64,000 nucleotides of DNA from Phoronis australis (Eukaryota > Phoronida > Phoronidae), in NCBI GenBank assembly GCA_002633005.1, contig NMRA01000091.1:543267-607266 (forward strand), in the 5' to 3' direction. The position numbers were made by a program, and so were the translations under genes. Below, piece by piece: positions 34,910 through 46,800 of the stretch. A model generated the notes under the pieces. It did no database searches and was not told the DNA's origin. It saw nothing but the letters and a program-made list of their open reading frames with translations. Each line of letters opens with the position of its first letter. Position 1 is the first letter of the stretch.

Positions 34910-35547
34910 TTTACATCCTACTTAAAGTGGGTATATTGAGGGGAGCGGGAGCGTTTGTATGTGTGTTAAGAGTGAGAACGGCTTGCATTTTTGTTTTCAT
35001 GTCTATGTATTTATGTTCTTCATACCAATAAAAAGTTAATATTGACAGGCTATTCAGCGGCGAAGGGCAGTTTCATCTTTCACACATGCTTTGTTGTCTT
35101 CAATAACCGCATTGTTTTTGTGTCAGTTTTGTTGTTCTTTCGTTTTTCGAATGACTTTTCACACAAAGATTGGGTTTTTTGTTACTGCACTGTAGTTTAG
35201 GCTTCAATAACGGTCTGGCGGCATTATGGCCTTCAGGTGTATTCCTGGAATTTTATTGATACCAGTTTCAATGATACTCAAATAAGCGGTGTAACTCAAA
35301 ACCCTATGGCTTTGAAATACTAAACCCTTGCAAAAATGCTTTGACACTTAGAACTTATTTTTATAGCGACTTTATTCAATGACTTCTTCAAACTGACACT
35401 GGCATCAGGACAATTTAACATTTCTCACCTCTAATGAATATTCAATAACTTTATTGAAACACTCAAAAGCCACAGACTCACAGCACAGTTGAACATATAT
35501 ACGTATTTACACACGCTGGGTACACAATATCGAAATTAAATAGGCAG
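34910..35547. other. Unrecognised intergenic stretch
   Basis: AT-rich sequence between MITE copy 6 and a LINE 3' end. No coding or RNA signature seen. Confidence 0.5.
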
Positions 35548-36066
35548 CAAAAATTAATGGACATTCTTCTAAGAGCTATGTCCTAGTGGACTTAGCGTGA
35601 TACACAAACGTAACCAACTTGATTAAACTACTAACGTCATTTTTGGTTAGAGGTTTCTTAAATTTAGAAACATTTGTACCACGCCACGCCCACAAGAGAA
35701 GAAATAATGTTCTTAAATGCTGATATTTGCTACAAACACAGATAAAATGATATTCATCCTCAACAGTGATACATGAACAAAAAGGACAATATCTGAGCTA
35801 ACGACACGATGACGACCGGTCTCTAAGTTTCGCTTGTGATTTGAGCAACTCAGTCATAGAACTAATAAAGATATATTGTCTAGGCAAACCTAGGTATGAT
35901 TCAAATTCAAAATCGTTTTTGATTATATTATAAGTTTCGAGTTTTGGACTTTTCAACTTAATGTTGTCCCAATCCTGTATATAGTAGTCTCCGAACCTCT
36001 GTTCAAGAGTTATCAAAAACAACTCCTCAATGTGTTGCAACCACACCAGAACAAAACCATACCTAC
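35548..36066 (-). mobile_element. LINE 3' end (C-terminal fragment of a non-LTR retrotransposon ORF)
   Basis: On the minus strand a frame from the microsatellite edge reads SPKLETYNIIKNDFEFESYL and, after one stop, YCPFCSCITVEDEYHFICVC. This CxxC...H...C arrangement is the cysteine-rich knuckle at the C-terminus of many LINE ORF2 proteins. It is a 5'-truncated copy, probably of a different LINE family from the two upstream. Confidence 0.7.
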
Positions 36067-36206
<140 letters not shown>

Positions 36207-37330
36207 CTAATAACGGTAGCCCAAGTATGCTTTCCCGATCAGGCCAGTTCAAACAACGTGTCATTGGCAGCTTTACAATACCTTGTTCTTAGCATTCTTA
36301 TTAATTTAAGCCAGTATTTGATTAAATCACGAAGTATTTCACAAAGATTGGAAATCTTTCAAATTCACCGAGGACAGCAACATTGATAGTCATGTAAGTG
36401 ACACACAACAGTCGTTTACAAAACTTTAACTGCACCTACTCAACTGATTTATATTGACAATAGCTCCATATGTCAGATCCATTATTTACGATTGGAGAAA
36501 TCATCTTATCAAATATCTCAAAAGCGAAATACTGCATAACAAAATCAAATATCACTCTGTGTAAAATAGTTTTGTTTTGATAAAACACACAGTTTAAAAC
36601 ACTCGCAATAAGACTACTTCACTTCAAACATATTAACAAGCATAAACCTTTGAAACAATTTACACATAGATGTCAACTATTCAACGCATTGCGTACAGAC
36701 ATGTTAGTAATAACAAAAACGCAGAAACGAAAATGCAACAACAACAAATTAATCCCAAATTATGCTATATAGTACTTGCCGTAATTATACCCATAAGCAA
36801 ATACAATGCGTTTTTCAAAAAACATTCACTCGCAGGCCAAGTTGGGTGTCCCTTGTACATACGCGTGAATTCATCAATGCTGGTTGCCACCTATAACCTC
36901 GTGACCTCAAAAGTCCTCTGCTTAGACATGTTAAAACGACTATCGTAATCTATTTTCGCTTTTTGACTTAATGTTTACCCTGTTACGTTATCTTATATAT
37001 TTGAAAAAGAATTATCAAGTTTCTGTCTATAAATAATATACGGCCAGTAAAAAAATTACCCGAAGTGTTTTTTAAATAAGCAAGAGACTATTGTTTTTGT
37101 GAAACGATGTGGTCAGACCGGTATATTACTAAATAATGTATGTTTTGTCAGGCTTGTTTGGATATCGAAATTCCGCTCATCGTTACGTCGTTTTAAAACA
37201 GGACCAAACATATTACAAAGATTAGACCCCATGCCGAGATATTCCTCAACATAACCAGTAAAGGTCGTAACTATAGCGCTTAGTGATGAATCTATGGCAT
37301 GAGTGTTAGTAGTAGTGGCACATAGAGCCT
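36207..37330. other. Stretch downstream of the TRPV-like gene
   Basis: Non-coding in all frames as far as I can tell. It probably includes the 3' UTR of the minus-strand channel gene, although no clear minus-strand AATAAA was found here. Confidence 0.5.
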
Positions 37331-37368
37331 CAGTTAAGCCGTCAGTCTTAATCCAGGCGATTGGTCTA
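37331..37368 (-). repeat. Fragment of the TTGACCTATCGC MITE at the TRPV stop codon
   Basis: On the minus strand AGACCAATCGCCTGGATTAA and GACTGACGGCTTAACTGA resemble the end of the element at 40443-40622 (TTGACCTATCGCCAGGACTT, GTGACGGCTTAACTGACC). The TAG stop of the TRPV-like gene (37366-37368) falls at its edge. Confidence 0.6.
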
Positions 37369-39906
37369 CTGTGGAGACTTAAATGAAGTACTGAGGTTAA
37401 TCTTCGAATCTTTCGTGCGTTTTGTCAGGCGTTCTTTAACTTTAAAGAAATATCGCCTATTTTGATTTTCTATCGGACTACCGATGTTCAGAGCATTAGC
37501 GGCCGTCTCTACCAGGGTCTCATAAGTAGGGGGGAAATTTTGAGTCATTTCTTCCACACCGGCTATGGCACGCCACGATTGCGGCAGACGATTCTCCAAC
37601 TTCAGCATTATTTTAACTTTGTGTAGGTTCCATTGCTGAACTTTAGTCTCGGCAATGACAGAGCATGACTGGGATACCATAGCGATCAACATATTCATCG
37701 ACAGCACGTAGGCCAAAATAACATACAACACAAAAAGTGCAACACTCATGACTGGAGAGGGTGAATTGTACAAAACCTCAACATCGCCGAGTCCTACCGC
37801 CAGCTGAAACAGACTAAATACAGATATTCCAAATGTTTCAAACTGCGGCGGCATAACAACCATATGCTTGTACAGCAGATGTAGTGCGACCGAGAACGAT
37901 ATAAGAAGTATCCCAATGAGAAGAGAGAACCTCAGCAGGTCTCCAAACACAACTTTCTGAATGAGGGCAGTGAAAAAGCTGAATTTTCGAATTCCTTGAG
38001 TGAAAAACAGCATAAACATCCATCCGGTTATGAGTGACAGTATTGTCGGAATGTACTCGTAATGATATATCGGCCAATGGCAAACCATACTAGTTACAAG
38101 GCTGAGAGAGAAAAGAATAGAAAGTATCTGGTACTGCTCATTCATTAGAAAATGTTTTATCGATGAAACCTTTGTGCGGTACAAACCTATTATATCAAGA
38201 ATAAGCGAAGCGATGCCATATGACCATACTAGAATTTCGAACAAAAGTCGAACATAATCGGTTGGTAACCTGTAAGAATCTATCCCGCTGGATATCATTG
38301 TTTTGCTCACATTCAAAGTGCCTGATGAAACCTCTGGAAGATATGTAGGTCTCGCAACAGCTACTGCTGACCACGAAATCATGATACATAAATGCATGAG
38401 TAGCCAAGCGTAAAACAATTTGGAATATTTTGACCATTTGAAACGAATCACGTGAGAGATGGGCACCATTTGTACAAATTTGAACGCAGTTGTTATGTCT
38501 TGATTGTCTGGGATACATTCCAGGACGGACTTCGAGTCACGAGCTGTAGCAGTATCTATATCGGTTACATCGTAGTGGTAAACATCTAAGACACTTTTAG
38601 TATCTTTGAGGACCCTGTAAACGCCATCCACCCGAATGATTTCACGAAAAATCTCTGGAGCTCCCTTTCGAGCCGCCAGAGCAAGAGGAGTGCCGTTTTC
38701 GTTGTTTTTTATTCTCAACAAGTTTGATAAGAAATGTGATCTTTTGATTTGGTAATCAATTTCGCTGCTTTTAGATTTGACGAGGTTTTCTGCCTCTTCT
38801 ATTAAAAAGCAAAACATGCCAGCAAGTGCATTTAACCTTTCTTTGTCGTTTTGTCTGGACGGTTTTATAGATAGATTGACAATTAAGTGGAAAACCGTAT
38901 TCCCACGGCTACTCTTTTCCTCCAACTTAGCACCCTTTTGAATAAGCAGCCGACACATGCGTTCATCCATATTCCATACTGCGGTGGCCAAAGGAAATTC
39001 TCCTTCCAGGCACGTGTCTTTGAACTCGTCGTCATTGCAGACCTTTGTATTTAATAATTTTAGTAACAACCTATGATTTTCCTTGCATGATTGGAGAAGG
39101 GAGAAGGTTCTATCGTCGTTGTTGGAATTGCCGACGTAGTTGGTAGAAGTGTTGGTGACATCTATGGTGGAACGTATTTTCTTCCTTGAAAGGCTATGGA
39201 AAGTACCGAGAATATTTTCGACAAGGTCATATTCCTGCATAGCTACGGCCACGTGCAAGACAGTTGGGGCATCCTCTTTGACATGTAGAAATATCAAAGT
39301 TGGACACTTCTCTAAAATTTTACGGAAGACATCTGTTTTTTTGTGGTGAAGGGCAGTGTGTAAGATTGTTTCAGTGGAACCTTGTTTAGTGAAAATTGAA
39401 GCTCGGTTTTTCACGCCGACCTTTTCGGCCATCAGAAGGTCAAACAAAATTTCTACATCTTCTTTGCGTCCTTGGGCAACGCTTTCGAAAAGCACCTCGC
39501 TAAACTTTTTGTGTCCTTCACTGCTACCACGAAGATGACCCACCATCAGTTTTTTATTGACCCGAAAGTGGCCACTCGCTTCGGCAGTTGCCAACGAGTT
39601 GTTGTTAAGCTCATCGCCATATCCATTCGACTTGTCTATCTGCTGAGACTGTTTTGGTTCAGTTTGGCTACTGTTGAGGCTGGAGCCATTCGTTTCGTCA
39701 ATTGTCGATACGTTGCAGGTAGGTTTGTCACCTCCACGTCCATTCACTTCGGTACTTTTGTTGGGCTTCGTTTTGCGGCCAGTGTCAGCTAAGATTTCGA
39801 GAAATCCGTCATCCCCATATGTACTCGAATTTCCTCTTCGTTCAGACTGTGTTGGTTCGACATCGTTTCTTTTGTAGTGACTACTCTTTTTGGATTTCTG
39901 AGACAT
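37366..39906 (-). CDS. TRPV-like cation channel, single coding exon
   Basis: A polytopic membrane protein of the transient receptor potential vanilloid type; family members are tetrameric non-selective or Ca2+-selective cation channels. The frame is 2541 nt, 846 residues. The ATG at 39906 is chosen because it directly follows a splice-acceptor-like TTTGCATTATTTCAG, implying a 5' UTR intron; an in-frame ATG lies 15 codons upstream at 39951. Residues 1-130 are polar and low-complexity. About 135-425 is an ankyrin-repeat region (LHTALHHKKTDVFRKIL, TPLALAARKG). Six membrane segments follow: about 496-519, 550-576, 593-611, 619-638, 657-679 and 722-745. The pore-loop filter GLGD at 705-708 corresponds to GMGD of TRPV1. 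After S6, a TRP-domain-like stretch contains QQWNLHKVKIML. No introns interrupt the coding region, unlike the two split genes on either side. The symbol is left empty because orthology within TRPV is unclear. Confidence 0.9.
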   Translation of the reverse strand: MSQKSKKSSHYKRNDVEPTQSERRGNSSTYGDDGFLEILADTGRKTKPNKSTEVNGRGGDKPTCNVSTIDETNGSSLNSSQTEPKQSQQIDKSNGYGDELNNNSLATAEASGHFRVNKKLMVGHLRGSSEGHKKFSEVLFESVAQGRKEDVEILFDLLMAEKVGVKNRASIFTKQGSTETILHTALHHKKTDVFRKILEKCPTLIFLHVKEDAPTVLHVAVAMQEYDLVENILGTFHSLSRKKIRSTIDVTNTSTNYVGNSNNDDRTFSLLQSCKENHRLLLKLLNTKVCNDDEFKDTCLEGEFPLATAVWNMDERMCRLLIQKGAKLEEKSSRGNTVFHLIVNLSIKPSRQNDKERLNALAGMFCFLIEEAENLVKSKSSEIDYQIKRSHFLSNLLRIKNNENGTPLALAARKGAPEIFREIIRVDGVYRVLKDTKSVLDVYHYDVTDIDTATARDSKSVLECIPDNQDITTAFKFVQMVPISHVIRFKWSKYSKLFYAWLLMHLCIMISWSAVAVARPTYLPEVSSGTLNVSKTMISSGIDSYRLPTDYVRLLFEILVWSYGIASLILDIIGLYRTKVSSIKHFLMNEQYQILSILFSLSLVTSMVCHWPIYHYEYIPTILSLITGWMFMLFFTQGIRKFSFFTALIQKVVFGDLLRFSLLIGILLISFSVALHLLYKHMVVMPPQFETFGISVFSLFQLAVGLGDVEVLYNSPSPVMSVALFVLYVILAYVLSMNMLIAMVSQSCSVIAETKVQQWNLHKVKIMLKLENRLPQSWRAIAGVEEMTQNFPPTYETLVETAANALNIGSPIENQNRRYFFKVKERLTKRTKDSKINLSTSFKSPQ

Positions 39907-40442
39907 CTGAAATAATGCAAACAAAAGTGTTTGTTTGCCGATATGTTTCAATTTGTATGCTCTACTGCAGACAACAAAGTCGTTTCATATTTACATGTTT
40001 TACGTCATAATCGTCTTCCTCTTCTTTACCCGTTTCATTCTCTTTTTAGTCAGCACAACATTTAAAGCACCTCCAGATTTACACCTACCTGACATCGAAA
40101 TAACATCGTGAACATTTATGAAAGATAAAAAATACATTTGAAACACCCTAAACTAGTAAAAATTTACCTTCAGGCATTGTACTAGCAATGTATGTTGAGT
40201 TGAAGGTTTCGGTATGCAAATTATATTGACAGCAATTACAACAGCGCTGGTCCACTTGAAAGACCGAACCTCAGTTAAGTCAGGCAGTTGAAAAAGTAGC
40301 AAAGAGCAACGTTTGAGCAAACATTTATGACTACCAAACACAGCATTTGTATGAACAATTATGACAAGCGCAGTTAGGCCACGCCCACCGTAGTTACCAC
40401 TGCGATACATTACTGGACTATTCGAGAACACTTTTTGTTTGA

Positions 40443-40622
40443 AATTGACCTATCGCAAGCTCCGCCCCCTTGCGTAAGGTTGACTAACAAACAATAAGTT
40501 TTACTCGGCAACGGGTTGTTTGTCGGGTAAAATAGCGGCTTGGAAACGAAGGTGTGTCAAGAATGATGAGTTCTAAATGGTCAGTTAAGCCGTCACTCAA
40601 AGTCCTGGCGATAGGTCAATTG
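40443..40622 (-). repeat. MITE with terminal inverted repeat AATTGACCTATCGC
   Basis: The element is about 180 bp. The left end AATTGACCTATCGC and right end GCGATAGGTCAATT are exact inverted repeats. Its interior, read on the minus strand, matches the stretch after 17727 in the ABCB6 exon-13 duplicate (TGACGGCTTAA, CACACCTTCGT, CCAAGCCGC, ATTTTACCCGACAAAC). A degraded end also occurs at 37331-37368. Confidence 0.85.
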
Positions 40623-41497
40623 CAGTTGTGCAACGACAAACATGATACGTGAACACGATTCCAATCGCTGTAGTCCCGACCCCCGAGCTGACAAGCAATT
40701 CCGTAAGCCAACCTTCTTTATTTTGAAACGGCTATAAGCAGTCTTTGATTTAGGTCACTTTCCGTTACATAACTCTAGAATAAAACCCAAACCAACCTCT
40801 AACCTATGGCACGACGTTTCGGTCAGTCATTTCCCCGGCCAACTTTAGGTGTTACAGTGTTCTTAGAAGAACGAGAACTTAAAGTTGTTTATTTTTGCGA
40901 AAGTTGAAGTTAAAACCCGAGACTTTTAGACTGTCAGCTAGACTTGTAACTTCCTCAGAAGTGGTAGTCAGCCTCCCGTTCAGTAACGCTAGGACCTCGC
41001 TAAAAAGCAAGACTTCGCGAGATTACGTGAGATATTGCCGTGTATTTTAAATGAGAACACGTGACTTTGACTAGGTTTTAGCTAGGTCCTAGCGTAGGTC
41101 CTAGCGTCTACTGAACGCACGCCCGGTGTCACTATAGTCTGTTTACTCGGCTGGCTGAAAACATTGTCTTCCACCTTAATGTTCATAGCCTAATTGACCT
41201 TTCGCTTGATCTAACTAGCCTGTATCACTGGCAGGTACAGAAGGTTATCCCAATGGATGTTGTTTGTTTTTTCCACGTGTGTTTAGGGTCAGCCGCACAG
41301 CACACAGTGGGAAAAACAACAAAAAATCCAACAGGATAACGCCCCGATACTTGACACTGAAGCAGGCTGGGCAAAAAGAAAGGCCAAGGCCGGGAGCCAT
41401 ACATATGAAGCTATAAAACAATGTCGTCACTATGTCAGCCCAACAAGTTAGATCTGACTATATACTAAACCTAATGAAGATTTTCCATCTACACTAA

Positions 41498-41600
41498 CGG
41501 ATGACTCAGTGGTGTAGTGGCTAGAATACAATCTGATGACCACAGGTTCAACCCAGCTTGCGCAAAGGAAAAGTAAAACTACCCACCATCGACAATCATA
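41498..41600 (+). repeat. tRNA-derived SINE head
   Basis: TGACTCAGTGGTGTAGTGGC is A-box-like. GGTTCAACCC at 41545-41554, 26 bases after it, is a good B box. No cloverleaf with paired acceptor stem could be drawn, so it is called a SINE and not a functional tRNA gene. Confidence 0.6.
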
Positions 41601-43060
41601 AGTGTCGTTTGTCTAAGAGCGCTATGAAGATGGTCACAGAAATAACCGATCAAAACGTCGCGCCAATGTGAATAGACTACAGGTTGGTGTGAATAGACCA
41701 ATACAGTTTAGAAATGTGTCACCACCTCAAAGCAGTTTGAGGACGACATTCAGCTATTGACTGCAATCAACACTAGGGTGGTCACGAACATTGGTATTTG
41801 TGTATTTGTTTGATCGTGACTTACAATTACTTGCCAGACGTAATCAATGCTCATGGTATTGATGACACCATTACCTTGAGCAGTTTCCAAGAAAAGGGTC
41901 AAAGCAAATATTTATTAAACCAGGGCTTCACGTAAGATGTATTGCTGCCTGCTCTGTAAACATTTCATATAGTTACATAAAAACGAGAACTTGTTCGCTG
42001 CTTTGTTTCCCGTCACACTTGTTTACATTGGAAGAAAAAGTAATTCAGGTTGTATGCCCGCGGGCAAAAGGGGTATAAAAATTTTTGTGATTACCTTCAA
42101 AGACAACTTTGTTTTAATGTTTTTGATATCACAAACCAGTGTATTTTATAAAGTAAAAAAGCCTCAAGTTTAAACTTTCATATTTTCAAGAAATTTGACT
42201 TTTGCGAATTGGACAGGGAACAGAACATTATTTAAAACAATGAAATTAGATGCCCATATTACCATAGGTTGCATCAACTCATAAATCACGCAGTTTTTCT
42301 TTTTGCAGATTAAAATGCAAACTCAGGTAACTTTTGGGATTTATGTCCGTCACCTGGTGGCGAAACTTGGAACAACCATTGCAAATATTCTGACATTGTT
42401 ATTGAAACTTAGTAAGCAGGAAAGCATTATTGTCGCAGGAAAGCAATTGGTTTTCCAAAAAAATCCAAGAAGCTCATCAAAGATGGTGATAGATGCTCTA
42501 TTTCAATTACATATCTTTCAGCGTCTTTAATTAACATCAATCCAACATTTTATGTTACTGCAACACTGACCATTTTTAATTTCAGAAAGTCAAGCAAACT
42601 TTACGATTTCAATGGACAAATAAGCAGGCAGTGTGGCCTCCTTTGCTCAAGGTCGTGGGTTCTAGTCTCACTGGTCTCTAGCTCGGTTTTAACTAGATAT
42701 AAATAAAGCATACAAATGCAGGTTCCAAGCGATCAGTGCCAGCAATGGGCTCACGTAAGGGGTACGTACACGTCTGGCACAATGTGTACCAGACCGCCGG
42801 CAATTATTTCTTATATGCTGTTTTATCAAATTAGACAACGAGTTACACTTATTGTGGTTTTGATCACCTCGAAAAATCTTCAAGTTTTAGAATGTTGGAT
42901 TCATTACAAATTTGATTTGGGGCCAACACTAAATGAAAAAGGAGGTCGCCCCTCAATCTGTGACTGTCGGGAAAGGGTAGACACATAAAATGACTTTGCT
43001 GACCGTTCGTACATATGTCCCTTAGGCTACGAAAACTCACGAATACGTCGAACAGGCAAC

Positions 43061-43174
43061 AAACAGGCATACATACACTGCACAAGCTCCACCTCACGGG
43101 GTAAATAGCTGTTTTACAAACAGGCATACATACACTGCACAAGCTCCACCTCACGGGGTAAATAGCTGTTTTAC
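43061..43174. repeat. Perfect 57-bp tandem duplication
   Basis: Two identical head-to-tail copies start AAACAGGCATACATACACTG and end AAATAGCTGTTTTAC. No substitutions between copies were seen, so the event is recent or is an assembly effect. Confidence 0.95.
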
Positions 43175-43405
43175 ATAGCTCCTTACACACATTTGTGCCA
43201 TGCCTTGACACATTGCTATAACATACTGTCACCACACGAGTCATTTAGTACTGACACGAGGCAACTCGCGCTAATATTTGGCCTTTTGTTACCCCAATCA
43301 GAGTGTGACTAAAAGTTAATTGATGCGTGTGGCTCAGTCGCGTTGATAAAAAAACTCACACGCTAATTAACAACCGGACGATCGCCGCACAAATAAAAAA
43401 GTTCA

Positions 43406-43446
43406 TGTTCAATTCAACGTTTCGTCTTTTCATTAGACATCATCAG
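43406..43446 (-). ncRNA. Candidate degenerate hammerhead ribozyme core
   Basis: On the minus strand CTGATGA (43446-43440) is followed by TGTCTAATGAAAAGAC, where GTC and GAC can form stem II, then GAAA (43423-43420) and CGTTGAATTGAAC, where GTT and AAC can form a short stem III. This is the order of a type I hammerhead as found in Penelope-like elements and retrozymes. The expected UH cleavage triplet after stem III is not canonical (the sequence reads ATG), so it may be inactive or a chance match. Confidence 0.4.
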
Positions 43447-46400
43447 GATCATATTTACAACAATTTAGGACAACAAGTGCCAACATACAGCTCAGGTAAC
43501 ATCCATAGAGTGAAGTGAGAGATACATAGAATACAGTCAGTAGTTGGTCACCACCATAGTTGCAGCCGGGGTCACTGAGCTCTGTATGTTATTCAATGAA
43601 TCAGTGGCATGCTGGTTCTGAATGGCCAACGACTCTTTAATGTGCAGTAACTCCTTATTAGGTTCTCTGCAGATAATACTAAAAGAGTTGGCTTGGTGAT
43701 TGTAGCTAATACAATGCCTATATATGTTACAGTACGTCTCTCTGACGGGTGTGATGTCCTTTCAACCTGTCACAGAGGCGTCTCTGTTGAGTCCTATATG
43801 GCATTTTTGATTGTTCTCCTGGGTTTTTGCAGCACTTGCAATTTCCAATTCAACTATAAAAAACATCAAAAACGCTGTCGGGCATTTTTTGGGCGTTACA
43901 TCTCCCATTCGACGAAAGGCACCTGTCGGTACGTCTTTGTTTGTTGCAACAAAAATTTCACTCTTACGTTTTGGCTTAGACCGAGGTGTCCCGCTTTTTA
44001 TCCTGAAGTCTCGTTTTTCAATCCAGCTGTTTCGTTTTTTCGTTCTTGAATGTTGACCGTGACACATGACGGCGACATCCCGTTGCTCCCAGCTTGTTCG
44101 ATTCTATAGCCCAACAGCAAGTTGGGAAGTTTACCCTCGTAGCCAATATCTTACACGACTGATTAACTCCATTCTGGCATTGGTGCATGGTTGGAGGGCC
44201 TGCGCTCTTTTGTTCGATAATTGCTCTAATCTTCAATCAGATCGTATTTAGCCTGACTGGACTGGGCTGATAAAAATGAAAGTTAAGTTATAACATATTT
44301 GAGTTCTAAACCAATAGCAGTTCTGAATTCCTCGTCAAATGCTCATCATGTTCCGTTTTTGAATCACCAAAATCGCCCAACTACAACAGAAGTTAAGACA
44401 ATCGGTTCTGTCCAAACGGAGTACCAACTGGGTTTGACTGTGTTCATACGCGTTCGGTAATAGCGTGCAACCACCATACGTTTCCTTTGAAGCCTGGGAG
44501 ATAATTGGCCTGCTTGTGATCATACGGGACAAAAGACTGAGCTGGGTAGTTAACAAAAGACAGGGCTTGGAATGACCCATGACAAAAAAGAGGAAATTTT
44601 TACGGCCCTAAATACACATTTCAATCTAAACCATACCTCAACAGATCGAAAGTTACTGTGTCGTGTTAACAAAACGCACTCATCTTAAGCTCCACTGAGG
44701 GAGACCTATAAAATTATTTTCAATTCTTATAATTACGATGCAAAATTACAAAAAAATTGAAAATCGATCCATAGATTATCTAGAAAGCCTGATATACATA
44801 CACATATAATTCCAACAAAACTTTAAATTCCAACGCAAATGGAAAAAAGTCAAGACGAAATCCAGTGGCCCATACCCAACTGTTAGCATCGAAAATGAAA
44901 GACAAAAACAACATACTTTATAGAATGCATCAATCACAATCCTAAGTTGGCCAATTATTTTCAGTTTCAAACAGTAATTACAGGAGTTAATTGTTCATAA
45001 GCCACGCTGGTGTAGAAGAAACTAAGTGACATAAGAAATAACTATCACGATACTGAAAATAGTCTGGCAGAATTTGTAAACAATGACTTAGACCAATCAG
45101 ATCATTCAGAATCTGTCACGTGATCATTTCTTTAAAATTGCAAAACTCCAGTCACAAAATAGAACACGAAAAATGTCAAAATAAATTGAAATACATAAAA
45201 GGCAATTCAAAACGCATTTGCAGTAACGAAAATAGCACTTTGTATCCCGTTTCGGCGGCACGTAGAAAATCGCACTCAAGCAGTCAGGCCTTAGCTAGGG
45301 CTTAGCAGCCAACGGCAACGGGCGTGCATGTGGGATCAAACAAAATAATTTCTGAATCATACATCACTCACATCCCACGATTTCAATCCAACGAATAACC
45401 GGATACGGTTGAATTTCCTTCAGGAAGCGTAAATTTCTAGTGTTTCATCGTTTTCAGTCGGTCCCTCGACTCAAACTTAGTCCGAGGCGTCTCGCCCACG
45501 CACTCCGTAGGCCTAATTGTTCCTCTCTCAGTCATAGGCAGATTTGGGGGGGGGGTGTAGTGGTAAAGCACGCGCGCTCTGTCCGAGTCTGTTGGATTTT
45601 CAATTTTCGCTGTATTTCTTTGTTTTTTTTGCCTTTTTTTCTTGGATAATACTTCAAGAATCAAGGAAAATGCTTGATTTTTAGAAGAAAAAAAACAGAA
45701 AAATTTCCTGGGCGGGAGGGGGCAAACTCCCCCTCCCGATCTCCCCCCCATTCGGTGCTATGCGCATCTACAATCGTGGTTTGCGCGAATGCTTGCAGAC
45801 AAAATGTTTGCCCCTTGTGATATCCTAGATCCGTCACTGAAAGTTTACAGAGCACAAACCTTGACTTGTGTTGTTTGTGAAGACATTGAACGCTTCTTTT
45901 ATCCACTTTTCAACGAAATATTCTGTCTACTCCACGCTCCACGCATTTTTTGACCGCAGAATTGTACTATTTGTCGCCGCGATTTTATACAAAATGCAGA
46001 CGCCATTGATGAACCACGCTATCCCAGGCACAGGCGCTTGAATTTATCTGTTCCTCGATTGCCTCTGATGTAACTCACTACTAAGAAAGCATGTTTCTTG
46101 TATATTGTTACGAGTCATCGGGAAATTCGAGCGCCTGTGATCAGCAATTGCAATTTTCGTTACTCCGAAACATTAAGAGCTATTTCCGCTTTTCAAGCCG
46201 TCGGCAACGCCACGGTGAGAAACCAATTTGCCGCGATAACTTTATGGCAAATCCCATTTTTTCCGCGGAAGTATAACGAAAATACGCGGAGGGAATAAAA
46301 GAAAAAAACGGAAATTTGCGTTTCCGCGGAAAATTCCAAGCCTTGAAAAGAGCCAGATGTTATCGCACGTTCAGCACCCCTCTCGTCTGGAAAAGTTAAT

Positions 46401-46598
46401 GAACGACAGAACGCTGTAATGAACTATGCAACATGTATTCAAAGTAACATTTTGTCTTTTTATGAATATTGTTATTTTCCCGGGTCCATTTTCTTTAGTA
46501 ACATAAGTATCGTGGAAATGTGTTCCAATGTCTCTTGTTTACGGTAACATCAGGATCACCAACTTTTGCACTCTGAAGAAAATAGTTTATTTCTAAAT

Positions 46599-46800
46599 CA
46601 TGCGCGCACCCTTCGTAACAAAAAAGCAGGCGGACTAAAAAACAAAATAAAAAATGGGAATACCTCTGTGAATTACGCGTTTGCGCACGTTTAGTGGACT
46701 TTTGTCTGTTTCTCGGACTTTTTGTCTCTGAGGCGGACCTTTTTGCCCACTTCGCCGCAAATGGGGTGCTCGTTCGAGCCCCCCTCTGTGTGCGCCCATG
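46599..46800 (+). repeat. GC-rich MITE family, copy 7
   Basis: It starts CATGCGCGCACCCTTCG and ends GAGCCCCCCTCTGTGTGCGC then CCATG. The copy is shorter than the others because its left third is deleted: the GGGCTCGAATTTC section is missing. The core TTTAGTGGACTTTTGTCTG and TCTCTGAGGCGGACC are intact. Confidence 0.88.

Noticed and set aside
40810-40845. Second hammerhead-like string (minus strand GACTGACCGAAACGTCGTGCC)
   Set aside because: It has a GAAAC box and a TC-ending stem III but no CTGATGA box at the needed distance.
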